Positions 48,593 to 58,213 of a stretch of DNA of 64,000 nucleotides are shown piece after piece; positions within the stretch are counted from its first letter, which is position 1; each line of letters opens with the position of its first letter. Both the position numbers and the translations under genes were made by a program. This DNA comes from Cordilura impudica. Lineage: Eukaryota; Arthropoda; Insecta; Diptera; Scathophagidae. The DNA lies in NCBI GenBank assembly GCA_963682025.1, contig OY821518.1:142576529-142640528 (forward strand). The letters run 5' to 3'. The notes beneath the pieces were generated by a model that saw only the letters and a list, made by a program, of their open reading frames with translations, was not told where the DNA came from and ran no database searches.

Positions 48593-49264
48593 ATGGATCA
48601 TACTTATTGTGAAATAGAAAAACCAAAACTATCTAAAAGGAAACAAGATTATACACTTATCTATCATCTGGAGTACTTACTCAATTTAAAATTAAAATTA
48701 AGATGTGGATTTTCTACAAAAAATAATTTTCAACCTCTCCTCTGGATTCATAGCAATAAAACAAATGCTGTTGGCTTTACTAGAGATGAATGGATTCATC
48801 TGATGGCATATAAGGAATATATTCAGATGAGACTTGATCAGTACGAATTTATCGATCTATATGAAGAATTGGATCATCCAACATTAAGCAGAATTTGTTG
48901 TGAATTTAAAATCAAAAGAGGCGGACATTGTGTATTAGTTATATCACAAAATGGTCATAAGATCAAAATTGATGGTGAATCTTGGAGAAATATTATTCGA
49001 GTTGGAATTTTTTTGACGTCATTTCTGTGTTGGAATACAATATTACAGAAACAAATATCTCATTTTTATCGTACCTATTTCATACCCAGATGTGCAGAAC
49101 TCAATAAAATCAGTATTCAATTATCGGATCTTGAACAATCATACGATAAAGATGTGCAAGTGGACTTGATGCGGCTATGTTTTGAAATTAGTAAAAAAAT
49201 GCCTGACAAAATAAAATCGGATATTAAAATACATAAGTTATTATTAAGAACTAAAAATAAGTAA
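48593..49264 (+). CDS. Polinton protein of unknown function, upstream of integrase
   Basis: 223 residues, not recognised. The N-terminal third is basic (KPKLSKRKQDY, LNLKLKLRC), the middle has GFTRDEWIHLMAYKEYI and then CVLVISQNGHKIKIDGESW, and the C-terminal third is predicted helical with SDLEQSYDKDVQVDLMRLC. The strand-rich VLVI...KIKIDGESW block resembles small ssDNA-binding folds but this is only an impression. It ends 9 nt before the integrase ATG, so the two may share a transcript. The ORF is open, without repeats or frameshifts. Confidence 0.6.
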   Translation: MDHTYCEIEKPKLSKRKQDYTLIYHLEYLLNLKLKLRCGFSTKNNFQPLLWIHSNKTNAVGFTRDEWIHLMAYKEYIQMRLDQYEFIDLYEELDHPTLSRICCEFKIKRGGHCVLVISQNGHKIKIDGESWRNIIRVGIFLTSFLCWNTILQKQISHFYRTYFIPRCAELNKISIQLSDLEQSYDKDVQVDLMRLCFEISKKMPDKIKSDIKIHKLLLRTKNK

Positions 49265-49273
49265 TAAATAAAG

Positions 49274-50197
49274 ATGAGTAAACAGCAAGTTGTTAATGAA
49301 ATTCATAAGTCAGTAAGAAAAAATTTTGTTAGACGTAGATTCATACAAAAGGGCTATAATGATACATGGCAAATAGATCTAGTAGAAATGATTCCATTTG
49401 CTAAAATGAATAATGGGTATAAGTATCTTTTAACTGGGATAGATACTTTTTCAAAATATGCTTTTGCATATCCAGTTAAATCAAAAAAATCTGTAGAAAT
49501 TGTTACTGCCATGGTTAAAATGTTTAAACGATTAAAAACAAAACCAAAAAATATACAATCTGATCAAGGGAAAGAATTTTTCAATAAAGATTTTAAATTA
49601 TTAATGAAAACAAATCATATTAACCATTATCATACATATACCCATTTAAAAGCATCAATATGTGAACGTTTTAATAGAACTTTAAAAACATTAATGTGGA
49701 AAATGTTTAGTATGAGAGGAAACTACAAGTGGGTTGATGATATTGACAGTTTAGTTTCACAATACAATAACACCTATCACCGTACAATTAAAAGGAAACC
49801 ATCTGAAGTTAATAAATCTAATCAAATTCATTTGTTACACACAGTTTATAATTTTCCAAAATCATTCCCGCGTCATAAGTTTAAAAAAGGTGATCATGTC
49901 AGAATCAGCAAATATAAGGGAATTTTTTTTAAGGGCTATGAACCAAATTGGTCAACAGAAGTTTTTACTATAGATAAAGTAAATATTACCAATCCTGTGA
50001 CATATTTAATTAAAGATTATAGAAATGATATAATACTAGGGTCATTTTATGAATATGAACTACAAAAGGTTAAAAACAAAGATGATTTTCTGATTGAAAA
50101 AGTTTTAAAAAGAAGGGGAAAGAAACTCTTTGTCAAATGGTTAGGTTTTGATGAATCTCATAACTCTTGGATAAATAAAAATAAATTATTAAAATAA
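49274..50197 (+). CDS. Retroviral-like integrase with C-terminal chromodomain
   Basis: 307 residues. The rve catalytic core spans about residues 29-165, with acidic triad D35 (WQIDLVEM), D97 (QSDQGKEF) and E131 (CERFNRTLK). Spacing D97-x33-E131 by my count is slightly shorter than retroviral D-x35-E. The C-terminus (about 270-307) reads VLKRRGKKLFVKWLGFDESH and SWI, a chromodomain, which may direct insertion to particular chromatin. A middle SH3-like part contains KFKKGDHVRISKYKG. The enzyme joins element ends to target DNA with the 6-bp stagger seen here. All catalytic residues are intact. The N-terminal HHCC zinc module is not seen. Confidence 0.93.
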   Translation: MSKQQVVNEIHKSVRKNFVRRRFIQKGYNDTWQIDLVEMIPFAKMNNGYKYLLTGIDTFSKYAFAYPVKSKKSVEIVTAMVKMFKRLKTKPKNIQSDQGKEFFNKDFKLLMKTNHINHYHTYTHLKASICERFNRTLKTLMWKMFSMRGNYKWVDDIDSLVSQYNNTYHRTIKRKPSEVNKSNQIHLLHTVYNFPKSFPRHKFKKGDHVRISKYKGIFFKGYEPNWSTEVFTIDKVNITNPVTYLIKDYRNDIILGSFYEYELQKVKNKDDFLIEKVLKRRGKKLFVKWLGFDESHNSWINKNKLLK

Positions 50198-50296
50198 CAT
50201 ATAGTATTGAGAAGTATAAAAGGAGAATATGTTGTTAAATTAATTTTAATTGAATAAAATCATTTAAGAAGGTACCATAGAACTGTATTAAGCTAA

Positions 50297-50449
50297 ATGG
50301 ATCGCATTTTCAAAAATTCTGAAGTCAAGTATGAAAAAATGAAATATTGTAACTACTGTGGTAGCAACGATCACAATGAAGATAGATGTAAGAAAAAAGT
50401 GGAAGACAATAAAGTTAATAAATGGCAATGTTCAAAAAAGAATAAATAA
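50297..50449 (+). CDS. 50-residue CCHC zinc-knuckle protein
   Basis: Too short for usual ORF lists. The translation contains CNYCGSNDHNEDRC, an exact C-x2-C-x4-H-x4-C zinc knuckle, in a protein very rich in Lys (end KKKVEDNKVNKWQCSKKNK). TATAAAAG lies about 80 nt upstream (50214-50221) and AATAAA just downstream. Such knuckles bind single-stranded nucleic acids in retroviral nucleocapsids. It sits between integrase and the convergent polB end. Function is inferred only. Confidence 0.65.
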   Translation: MDRIFKNSEVKYEKMKYCNYCGSNDHNEDRCKKKVEDNKVNKWQCSKKNK

Positions 50450-50544
50450 ATTATATATAAAATAAAACAAATTGTTTCAATGTTTGTTGTTTTTATTTTT
50501 ATTTAAATAAAAAGTACAATATTTTGTTGGAAATAAAATTAAAC

Positions 50545-53500
50545 TTACAAAACTACATCACTTATTTTATAATGTCCCCAAGCTAATGTATCCACATTAT
50601 TAGGTAAAACATATCTCTTATCATCCTTATAGTTTAAACTTATTTTATTTACAATTTCCGTATATAATTTATGGGATCTACTGCGAATAACCCTTTGTTC
50701 ACCATAAAATGTTTTTCTCTCTATTATAGATTCTTGATAATTACGGAGTTCTAATTTTTTAACAACTGATTTTTTTACTCCTTTTACTTTTTTAATAGTT
50801 TTGGTGTAATTTTCATGATCTCCTACCGTGTAAGCGTATGCTTTTGCTTTCAGACCTGCAAATTCTCTCATAATTTTACCTGAATTTTCGTCTTTCATTA
50901 AGCCCAGAACTTTTTTGTTCAAAGACCTAATCCCATAAACATTTTCGGGTTTATATTCTGAAGTGTCAAATTTATCACTATTGTTTTTAATAATTTCGTA
51001 AATGTCTTTTTTGAAGGATATAATGAATGAATCAGTGTCCATGTAGATACATTTCAGATTTTTATCTTCTTTAACCAAAAAATTGTAATAAAAATCATAC
51101 ATTAAATATTTTGAGAGTTCTAATACTGTTACACCTATGTATATTGGCTTGTCATGATGTACCTCTAATTTGTTCAATTCTATACCATACAGTCCATTAT
51201 CAAATACGTCTATACCAGAAAAGTTGGGTTTAGCTATAAGAGCTCTGCACCCTTCGGAATTTCTGCGATTGTCATAATTAGTAACTAATCTCACATCACG
51301 ACGCTTTTCCACATTTTCCATCGTTTTACCGTATACAGCATTATTCATTAATTTAAAAAAATTCTTTTCAAATTCATTTTTTGATGTTTTACGGTGATTT
51401 GTGTTTAAGCTTATATAGGGTTCCAACCAAAAACTTTGTTTGAATTTTAAAATTTTATTAATCTTTACAAGTATTAATCCCTGTTCTAAACACAATAGTA
51501 GGTTCTTTATATGAATTTTATAATCTTTTTTATCAGTGAGATCAGCTAATAATTTGGGGAGTTTTCCTCCAGGTGGTATTTTATTTTGCGCACAAAATGG
51601 AAGATAGTTATGAGAATTATGAATTAAGTTGGGATATTCAAGATCAACTTCTAGAATATATCCGTAAGTAGATTCATCACTATATTCGCTTACTTTGAAA
51701 TTTTCAACTTCGTCATGAGATAAAAACGAAAAATCTGAAATGGGGAGTTTTTGTGACATGGCCCAACCATACAAGTTATTAGCATCTATATATGCTAAGT
51801 AATTTTCGTCTTTAGCAGAATCATATTCATTCATGTACTTATTGTTAGCCTTCGAAAGTCTATAAGTGCACTGCGTAATTCCTCCTCGAATGGAAGTTTT
51901 GAGGAATGAATGTATTTCAGGATCACTTATTAATTCCATTTTAACATTTGTATATTTGAGCATAGCATCCCATGACAAAGAAGGAGCGGTAACATAGTTA
52001 CATGGATCTAAACCGTAAATTTTCTTACAAACTGATCTAAAATTCTCAAAAATATCCGACAAAATAAAAACATCGCTCTTAAGATACAACAACATGTAGT
52101 CTTTAAGAGTACGACATTGAAATATATTCCAAACCTTTTTAGCAAAAGTATAGTCTTCCTCAGAACACTCCCTGTCATCTAAATGATTATAAAAATGATC
52201 TCTGTTGGGTAAAGACTGCTCATTCAGTTTTTCAAAACTATCAACATAGTCATACGGGAAAACGCCTTTTCTATTCATAACTTCGAAATGTTCTTGTTTA
52301 GGGTATTTCTTTTTGAGTATCTTAAAATCTTCTTTATTTAAGTAGCTTGCCAACTTTTCTATACTGGAATTTAAAAACCTGTTCGAATCTATAAAATTTA
52401 ATGTGTATTTTACAGAGTTCAGAAAAAAACACACACTGAATAAAAAACTCGTACATATATGTAAATAAACATAACTTAGACCAACACACACATATTTTTA
52501 TTTTCATATCAATTATGTTTGTTTTTAAATTTTCTTCGGTGCCCAACACAACCACGACTGTGTTCGTTTTAATATTTCGTTATTTACACGAACATTTTTC
52601 TATCACGTACTTTTTTTTCAATCACACATAAAGCACACATTTTTGAGTGTTGCTTTATTTGAAGTTGATGTTCTGGTACGTGTAGTGAAAAAAAAAACAC
52701 AGAACATGTAAAATAAACAGGTTCGAGTTCAGTTATATTTTAAGTCGTGTTGTGGCTCGTGTAGTAAGAAACAACAGAACATGTACAGTAAACAGGTTCG
52801 AGTTCAGTTATATTTTAAACACGACTTAAAATATAACTGAACTCGAACCTGTTTACTGTACATGTTCTGTTGTTTCTTACTACACGAGCCACAACACGAC
52901 TTAAAATATAACTGAACTCGAACCTGTTTATTTTACATGTTCTGTGTTTTTTTTTTCACTACACGTACCAGAACATCAACTTCAAATAAAGCAACACTCA
53001 AAAATGTGTGCTTTATGTGTGATTGAAAAAAAAGTACGTGATAGAAAAATGTTCGTGTAAATAACGAAATATTAAAACGAACACAGTCATGGTTGTGTTG
53101 GGTACCGTAGAAAATTTTGAAACGCACATAATTGATATGAAAATAAAGATATGTGTTGGCTGCTTTTGAACAGAACATTGTGTGTTTCGTGTGTGTATTT
53201 TCTGAACCTTGGTATTTTATTTTATTCCCGTCTAAAAATTTTTTGGTCATTGAAATATATAGCTCCTTATTGCATGGTATAACTGAAAGATTACTACCTA
53301 ATTCAGTAATAAAAAGATGGATATCATACCTACTTAAATTATGAAAGAAAATTGGCACAAAAGGTACGATAAACTTGAACTTATTTTTACAATAACTATG
53401 TATATATCCCATAAGAATCCCACTAAAGTAATTATAAAACTTATCTTTCTCACCGCTTATCTTATTACTGCATGCACAACAATTTAATTCTGCTTCTGGT

Positions 53501-55130
53501 GTTAATGGAACATCTATATGTGGTGCGTCTGTTTTCCAATATATGTCATATACTGCATTCATTCTATTGTAAAGATGATCCAAAAATTCCCGTACACATG
53601 TTTTTCCTGAAAAAGAGTATACAACTTAATACGGAACAAATATTTAAGACTGAATAAAAACATACCTTCAAATGAATAATATTCATCTAATTCGCCATTA
53701 TACGTATGTTTTATATAGTATGCTACTGCACACGCTTTGTGGTTTTGAATTACTGTAGTTCCTTTCCCTCTTGTTTTGTTGTATACAGGTAAAAGTACAG
53801 ATTCCATATCAGCATACACCACAACTGGCGGAGAAATCTTTCTTTCGAAGTGTGTGAATGAAAGCATTGAACCTTGCTTTGGGTATGTTGTTGTTACTTT
53901 TGAACATTCCGTTTTGTGGCGCACGGAGTTATTGAAATAAAAATTTTGACATAAGTCACAAAATTGTCCGGGAGTATTAGAATTTACAAATTGCGTTTTC
54001 ACCAATCTCTGCATATCTTTTATTAGAGAGTAATGATAGTTACCATTATTTACTAAAGTCAGCAAATTAATATGGTACTCTTTAACAGTTTTGGATTGTC
54101 TTGCAGGACCCACAACTTTAAACTTATTATTTGCTTTCTTTAATTCATAAATGTTGATGCTGAAGTTTGGGTTATTTTGTTCAAATATTTTAAGTGCCGG
54201 CAATAAAACTGGAAATGACATATTCGAAAAGTCTAGAGTTATTCCCCGAAATTTAATTTTATTGGAACTTATATCATTAATTTTATAATATTTGGTATCA
54301 CATAATTTTCTTTTATCGGAAGCACTCCAATTGTCCTTCTTTAATGCTATTGCGGCTAAAACGCACCATTTAAAACAGAAAGAATCACTATTTCTTACGT
54401 TTATGACAGCTTTTTTTGCTGCTATTGCTTTTGGCACCGGTATGTAATTCCCAATCGGAATACTCTCCAATTTGCATACAGTCATCTCGATATATTTGAA
54501 ATGGTCGATTGCCCATCCGCTATCTCTCTCCTGGAACTCACTCGCTTGTCTTTCCAACTCATTATTAAAATCTCCAATTACTTCATCAATTTCATCAATA
54601 TTTCTTATACTATTGAATGAAGTTGCAAAATGTTTTAATGATGATATTGGTTCTCCTTCGGTTGAATTTTTCACGTACAGTCCAAATAGCACCATATTCA
54701 ATTTTATGAAGTCAAATTCTATTAACCTTTCAATTATAAGTTCCTTTACGAATATTTTTGTATCAAGCAAAAATTTTTTAATTTCAATTTCGTTTTTCAA
54801 ATTACTATAAATCCGATATTGTTTTACAACCATTGGATTTTTTAAAATAATTTCGAAAATGTTTTCCTTCAAAAATCTTTCGGAATTATCCTTATGCACA
54901 TTTGTCCTCAAATGAATTTTATACTTTTTTTCAAGGATATTTTTTTTGCATACTTGACAATATATTTCTGGTACACTAACTTTTACTTTTTTTGGCATTG
55001 GATTGATATTAAAAATACCACGTCTTTTGGTTTTACCGACGCATTTTTGTAGGAGGTGTAGCTCCAAATTTGCTACTCCTTCAACAACAATTCCGCAATC
55101 GGAGCACTCGATTTTAATTAAATTTTCCAT
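50545..55130 (-). CDS. Protein-primed family B DNA polymerase, interrupted by a foldback insertion
   Basis: Start 55130, stop 50545, minus strand. Exon 1 is 55130-53666, then a 59-bp GT-AG intron, then exon 2, which is split by a 799-bp hAT-like insertion (52413-53211). The N-terminus has two Cys/His fingers (CSDCGIVVEGVANLELHLLQ and CQVCKKNILEKKYKIHLRTN). The exonuclease has Exo I YADMES, Exo II NLSRYD and Exo III YLKSDVFILSD. The polymerase has DANNLYG (motif A, 51767-51790), NNAVYG (motif B, about 51325-51350) and YMDTDS (motif C, 51029-51049). The insertion brings in stop codons between Exo II and Exo III; intact families would be about 1,240 residues. It replicates the element by protein priming; this copy probably cannot. 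Confidence 0.9.
52405..53219. mobile_element. hAT-like foldback element in polB, with 8-bp duplication
   Basis: Element 52413-53211, flanked by GTATTTTA at 52405-52412 and 53212-53219. It is palindromic, with ends CAGAGTTCAGAAAA and (inverted) CAAGGTTCAGAAAA, as in the copy at 35457. The arms contain an extra inner repeat of about 66 bp (GGTTCGAGTTCAGTTATATT), so it is 71 bp longer than that copy. Confidence 0.85.
53607..53665 (-). other. Spliceosomal intron in polB, 59 bp
   Basis: On the minus strand, donor GTATGTTTTT and acceptor TCTTTTTCAG. It lies in phase 1 and joins two frames that differ by exactly the offset needed. Retained, it would add stop codons. Confidence 0.8.
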
Positions 55131-55162
55131 TTTTAATTTTTATTTTTTATTTTTTGGGTGAA

Positions 55163-55176
55163 TATAGGAGAACCAG
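55163..55176. repeat. TIR word TATAGGAGAACCAG in the polB upstream region
   Basis: Same as the word repeated in each TIR unit. It lies 33 nt upstream of the polB ATG, on the strand opposite to polB. Confidence 0.6.
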
Positions 55177-55181
55177 TAAGC

Positions 55182-55284
55182 TTGATGCTGACGGTACTAA
55201 ATGTTTGTATCTATGGAGAACAACTCGAATAGTTGAGTGAATGTACAGTACTAATTTCTTTATTGAAAATAAAACCTTAATAAC
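55182..55284 (-). promoter_or_regulatory. Shared ~103-bp leader upstream of polB
   Basis: Inverse of 47848-47951, with about five differences. Reading along the minus strand, it ends 51 nt before the polB ATG. See that entry. Confidence 0.6.
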
Positions 55285-55663
55285 TATATATAAAAATCTT
55301 AAGCCTTATCTAGAACTAATAACTACACTTGCGTCTACACACAAGCAACCCCTTTTAGTGATATTATGAATTCCCCCCAATGTGTTATATTATCTTAGAA
55401 AAACAGTAGTAAAGACATCCTAAGATAATACATATGTATGTAATTCCAATCAATTAGGGATTTCTTATAATTTAAAATACATAATTACAAATATTCTTAG
55501 AAATATCACTGTGTGTGTGTGTGTGTGTGTGTGTAACGCAGGCTAAATTATATGAACTATGTTCATATTTGAATAGTTCACGATAGAACCCTCAACATAT
55601 ATAGTATATTTATATATATATAAAAGGTGTTTTTAGTATAAGCTAGTAAAGAGAAGAAATAAC
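55285..55663. other. Divergent control region with (TG)n and TATA-like sequence
   Basis: Lies between polB (leftward) and the right-arm genes (rightward). Holds a (TG)12 microsatellite at 55510-55534 and TATATATATATAAAAGG at about 55612-55628, which could serve as the TATA box for the ORF at 55664. Confidence 0.5.
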
Positions 55664-55939
55664 ATGGCACTGAGAGCAAAAATTGAAACCTTTTTACGTG
55701 ATTTTAATAGAATCATATGTTTGGATGATATGAACTTTATACTCAATTTTATAAATCTTCTTGATATCTTTGAAAATAAAGTACTATTGGAAACTGTGCA
55801 TGGAGAGCATTTTAATGATTGTCCTTGGTCTGAAGATACTTGTTTGGAAGGACCTGATACTTGCAACTGCATTGTATATAGCTTTAGAAAGCATTCTGTA
55901 ATCAATCTAATAGAAAAATATACATATACGACATTTTAA
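55664..55939 (+). CDS. Small Cys-rich Polinton ORF, unknown function
   Basis: 91 residues starting MALRAKIETFLRDF. The N-terminal two-thirds look helical; the C-terminal part has four Cys in CPWSEDTCLEGPDTCNC, a possible metal or disulfide cluster. TATA-like DNA lies about 40 nt upstream and AATAAA 30 nt downstream, so it may form its own transcription unit ahead of the ATPase. Not recognised. The minus-strand ORF overlapping it is a shadow. Confidence 0.5.
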   Translation: MALRAKIETFLRDFNRIICLDDMNFILNFINLLDIFENKVLLETVHGEHFNDCPWSEDTCLEGPDTCNCIVYSFRKHSVINLIEKYTYTTF

Positions 55940-56024
55940 TTTAGATAAATGTATGTAAGACCAAATAAAAGTTTAAAACTATAAATATGTTTTTCATTTC
56001 GTATTCAACATTTAATACTACAAG

Positions 56025-56714
56025 ATGTTTTATCAGTTCACGCATCCATTCACAATGCTGATTAGTGGACCTTCAGGATCTGGAAAAACCACCTTTTTAA
56101 AAAATCTTATAAGTTGCAAGCAATTTTTAATAAGTTCACCAATTACCAGAATTATTTGGTGCTACGGAGAAGAAAATGCCAAACCAAATTTTAATAATAT
56201 AGAATATTATAATGGGATACCAAATGATTTGGACAATGATTTACATGAACCAGTTTTACTTATTTTAGATGATTTAATGATGGGCGCATTTAATAAGAAT
56301 GTGTGTGAGCTTTTAACAAAAGGGTCTCATCACAGAAATTTCTCCGTTATTGTTGTAACTCAAAATATTTTTCATAAATCGTCTCATACAAGAGACATTT
56401 CGTTGAACTCAAAATATATTGTTGTATTTAAAAATCCAAGGGATACATTACAGTTTCAGCATTTAGCAAGACAAATTGAACCCGGAAATTCAGTAGAATT
56501 AATGAGAATATATAAAGAAGTTACTAACAAACCTCATGGTTACTTATTGATTGACCTTACTCAAAGTATAAACGATCTATTAAGATACAGAACAAATATC
56601 TTCAATCCAAATTTTTGTTTCTGCTATTGTGATACAACTGAAAATGGTATTAAAAAAGAACTTAAAACGATTGAAGGAAAACAAGCATATGTTGTATGTT
56701 CTCAAGACGAATAA
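56025..56714 (+). CDS. FtsK/HerA-type (A32-like) genome-packaging ATPase
   Basis: 229 residues. Walker A GPSGSGKT at residues 15-22, Walker B LLILDD at about 78-83, and a further strand FSVIVVTQNIF at about 106-116 typical of this class. C-terminal part ends YRTNIFNPNFCFCYCD. By homology with adenovirus-independent packaging motors of poxviruses and other double-jelly-roll viruses, it pumps DNA into the capsid. All key motifs are intact. Its end overlaps the next ORF by up to 86 nt. It begins the compact morphogenesis block. Confidence 0.9.
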   Translation: MFYQFTHPFTMLISGPSGSGKTTFLKNLISCKQFLISSPITRIIWCYGEENAKPNFNNIEYYNGIPNDLDNDLHEPVLLILDDLMMGAFNKNVCELLTKGSHHRNFSVIVVTQNIFHKSSHTRDISLNSKYIVVFKNPRDTLQFQHLARQIEPGNSVELMRIYKEVTNKPHGYLLIDLTQSINDLLRYRTNIFNPNFCFCYCDTTENGIKKELKTIEGKQAYVVCSQDE

Positions 56715-56991
56715 CGGAAAACTACGGAAAGCAATACTTGAAAATGTTGACGATGATTTTATAAAAACTATAATTGAAATAATATTCAATACCCTAAATG
56801 GAAATACTAAACTTAAACCTAAAGATCATACAATTTTAAATAGATATAAAAAAGAACTTCGAATCATTTCAAAATCAAAGGGATCTGTAAAGTCAAAAAG
56901 GAAGGTACTAATTCAAAAAGGTGGATTCTTACCTGTATTGTTATCGTCACTGTTGGGAGGCTTTATTGGAAAATTAATAGAAAATGTCTAA
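56689..56991 (+). CDS. Conserved small Polinton protein with hydrophobic Gly-rich tail
   Basis: The ORF is open from an ATG at 56629, but the likely start is ATG 56689 (MLYVLKTNNGKLRKAI), which overlaps the ATPase by 26 nt and gives 100 residues. Basic middle (SKSKGSVKSKRK) precedes QKGGFLPVLLSSLLGGFIGK, a hydrophobic membrane-active-looking tail. I recall small Polinton proteins of this form in insects. Function unknown; a minor virion or membrane-lytic role is possible. QKGGF may be a protease site. The last 8 nt overlap the next ORF. Confidence 0.65.
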   Translation: MLYVLKTNNGKLRKAILENVDDDFIKTIIEIIFNTLNGNTKLKPKDHTILNRYKKELRIISKSKGSVKSKRKVLIQKGGFLPVLLSSLLGGFIGKLIENV

Positions 56992-57664
56992 TAAAGGAAA
57001 ATTTAATAAAGTTATATTACTACATCCAAATACTTATTATGTAATGTTAGAAGATCAATTATCTTCTGAATTTATTACCAGAAAACTAATACCATACCTA
57101 AATGATGAGTCAATATCAGACTTCAACAAATGGATTAAAATCAAACAAGAATTAAATATGTTTATAAAAAGAAAAATTAATCCCGTCAAACCATTAACGG
57201 ATAATCATAAATCAGTTGTGAAAGAAAACGAAAATCTTGTTATTAATAATACTGATCCAATGATGAATAAAAATTTGGAAAAGAATTTTGAAGTAACTGA
57301 AAACTATGATAAGTTTGAAACCCCTGAAAAATTTTCTAACTCTACACCTAAATTAAAAATAAATCAAAACGAATTAAAATTTTTTAAAGATAACGATTTA
57401 GATGAAAAATACCTAAATATTACCAAACGTAAATTAGAAGATAAAGATTATCCGTACTTAAAAAAGAAAAAAACAGAAACATCAGAAGAAAAAAATACAA
57501 GTGTTAAATCTAAAAAGAAATTGTTATTTGATGAAACGACAACAGAAACTCCATATAAAGATACAAGGCCTAAATCAAAGGGGAAACCAAACATAAAACA
57601 TCCATACGATACCAGATCTGTTCAAAAGGGGGAAAGTTGGATAAAATGGAAATCACTTTATTAA
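56984..57664 (+). CDS. Lys-rich Polinton protein, unknown function
   Basis: 226 residues starting MSNKGKFNKVILLHPNTYYV. A compact N-terminal domain of about 65 residues is followed by a long charged, probably disordered tail with many Lys/Glu/Asp and TP motifs, ending KGESWIKWKSLY. It starts within the previous ORF (8-nt overlap). A similar layout, small folded head plus acidic/basic tail, is frequent in Polintons at this position. Candidate core or scaffold protein (inference). Confidence 0.6.
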   Translation: MSNKGKFNKVILLHPNTYYVMLEDQLSSEFITRKLIPYLNDESISDFNKWIKIKQELNMFIKRKINPVKPLTDNHKSVVKENENLVINNTDPMMNKNLEKNFEVTENYDKFETPEKFSNSTPKLKINQNELKFFKDNDLDEKYLNITKRKLEDKDYPYLKKKKTETSEEKNTSVKSKKKLLFDETTTETPYKDTRPKSKGKPNIKHPYDTRSVQKGESWIKWKSLY

Positions 57665-57729
57665 GAAAATTTTAATAAAAGATTAAACAAATAAAAAATG
57701 TGTTTTATTCATATTAGATTCTTTTAACC

Positions 57730-58170
57730 ATGAACATACCAAACAATTTTTATGTAACATTATTAAGTAATAACTCTTTAATGGTTTATGAAGATAATGT
57801 TCTTTCCGCATTTACGAATTTGGTTAATTTACCTGCAATAACTTCAAAAGAGGATTGGGAAGTTGGAGTAACTGAATTATATTTAAATGATGGATCCGCC
57901 GAGGAACCAACAATTTTATTTATCTATAGTGATATTATAAAACCGAGATGTATTGGAAACAAAAATATAAGATGTCTTCGAGTATTACCATATAAGGGAC
58001 ATAGCGTTTGCTATGATTTTCATAATGTGGAATACTATCCTTTAGAAATATCAATAATTAACGATATTTCAATACTCATAACTAATTTAGATGGAACTCA
58101 ATACAATTTCGAATCCTCAACAACACCGAATTTTATAACATTACACTTTAAAAAAATTAAAACACTATAA
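57730..58170 (+). CDS. Minor capsid (penton-like, single jelly-roll) protein
   Basis: 146 residues. The sequence is a succession of beta-strand-like segments: FYVTLLSNNSL, FTNLVNLPAI, DWEVGVTELYL, TILFIYSDIIKPRCIGNKNI, LRVLPY, VEYYPLEISIINDISILITN, FITLHFKKIK. The DWEVGVTEL and IYSDIIKP motifs recur in Polinton and related insect element minor capsid proteins. The size fits a single jelly roll forming pentons at capsid vertices. It precedes the major capsid cluster, 65 nt after the prior ORF, with its own poly(A)-like AATAAA upstream. Confidence 0.75.
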   Translation: MNIPNNFYVTLLSNNSLMVYEDNVLSAFTNLVNLPAITSKEDWEVGVTELYLNDGSAEEPTILFIYSDIIKPRCIGNKNIRCLRVLPYKGHSVCYDFHNVEYYPLEISIINDISILITNLDGTQYNFESSTTPNFITLHFKKIKTL

Positions 58171-58213
58171 ATGTAGAGAGTTTTGTAAAATGTTGTCAGA
58201 TTGATAAATCATC

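Noticed and set aside
52933..53583. ORF of 216 residues as a separate gene
   Set aside because: It is the exon 2 piece of polB running into the foldback element, not an independent protein.
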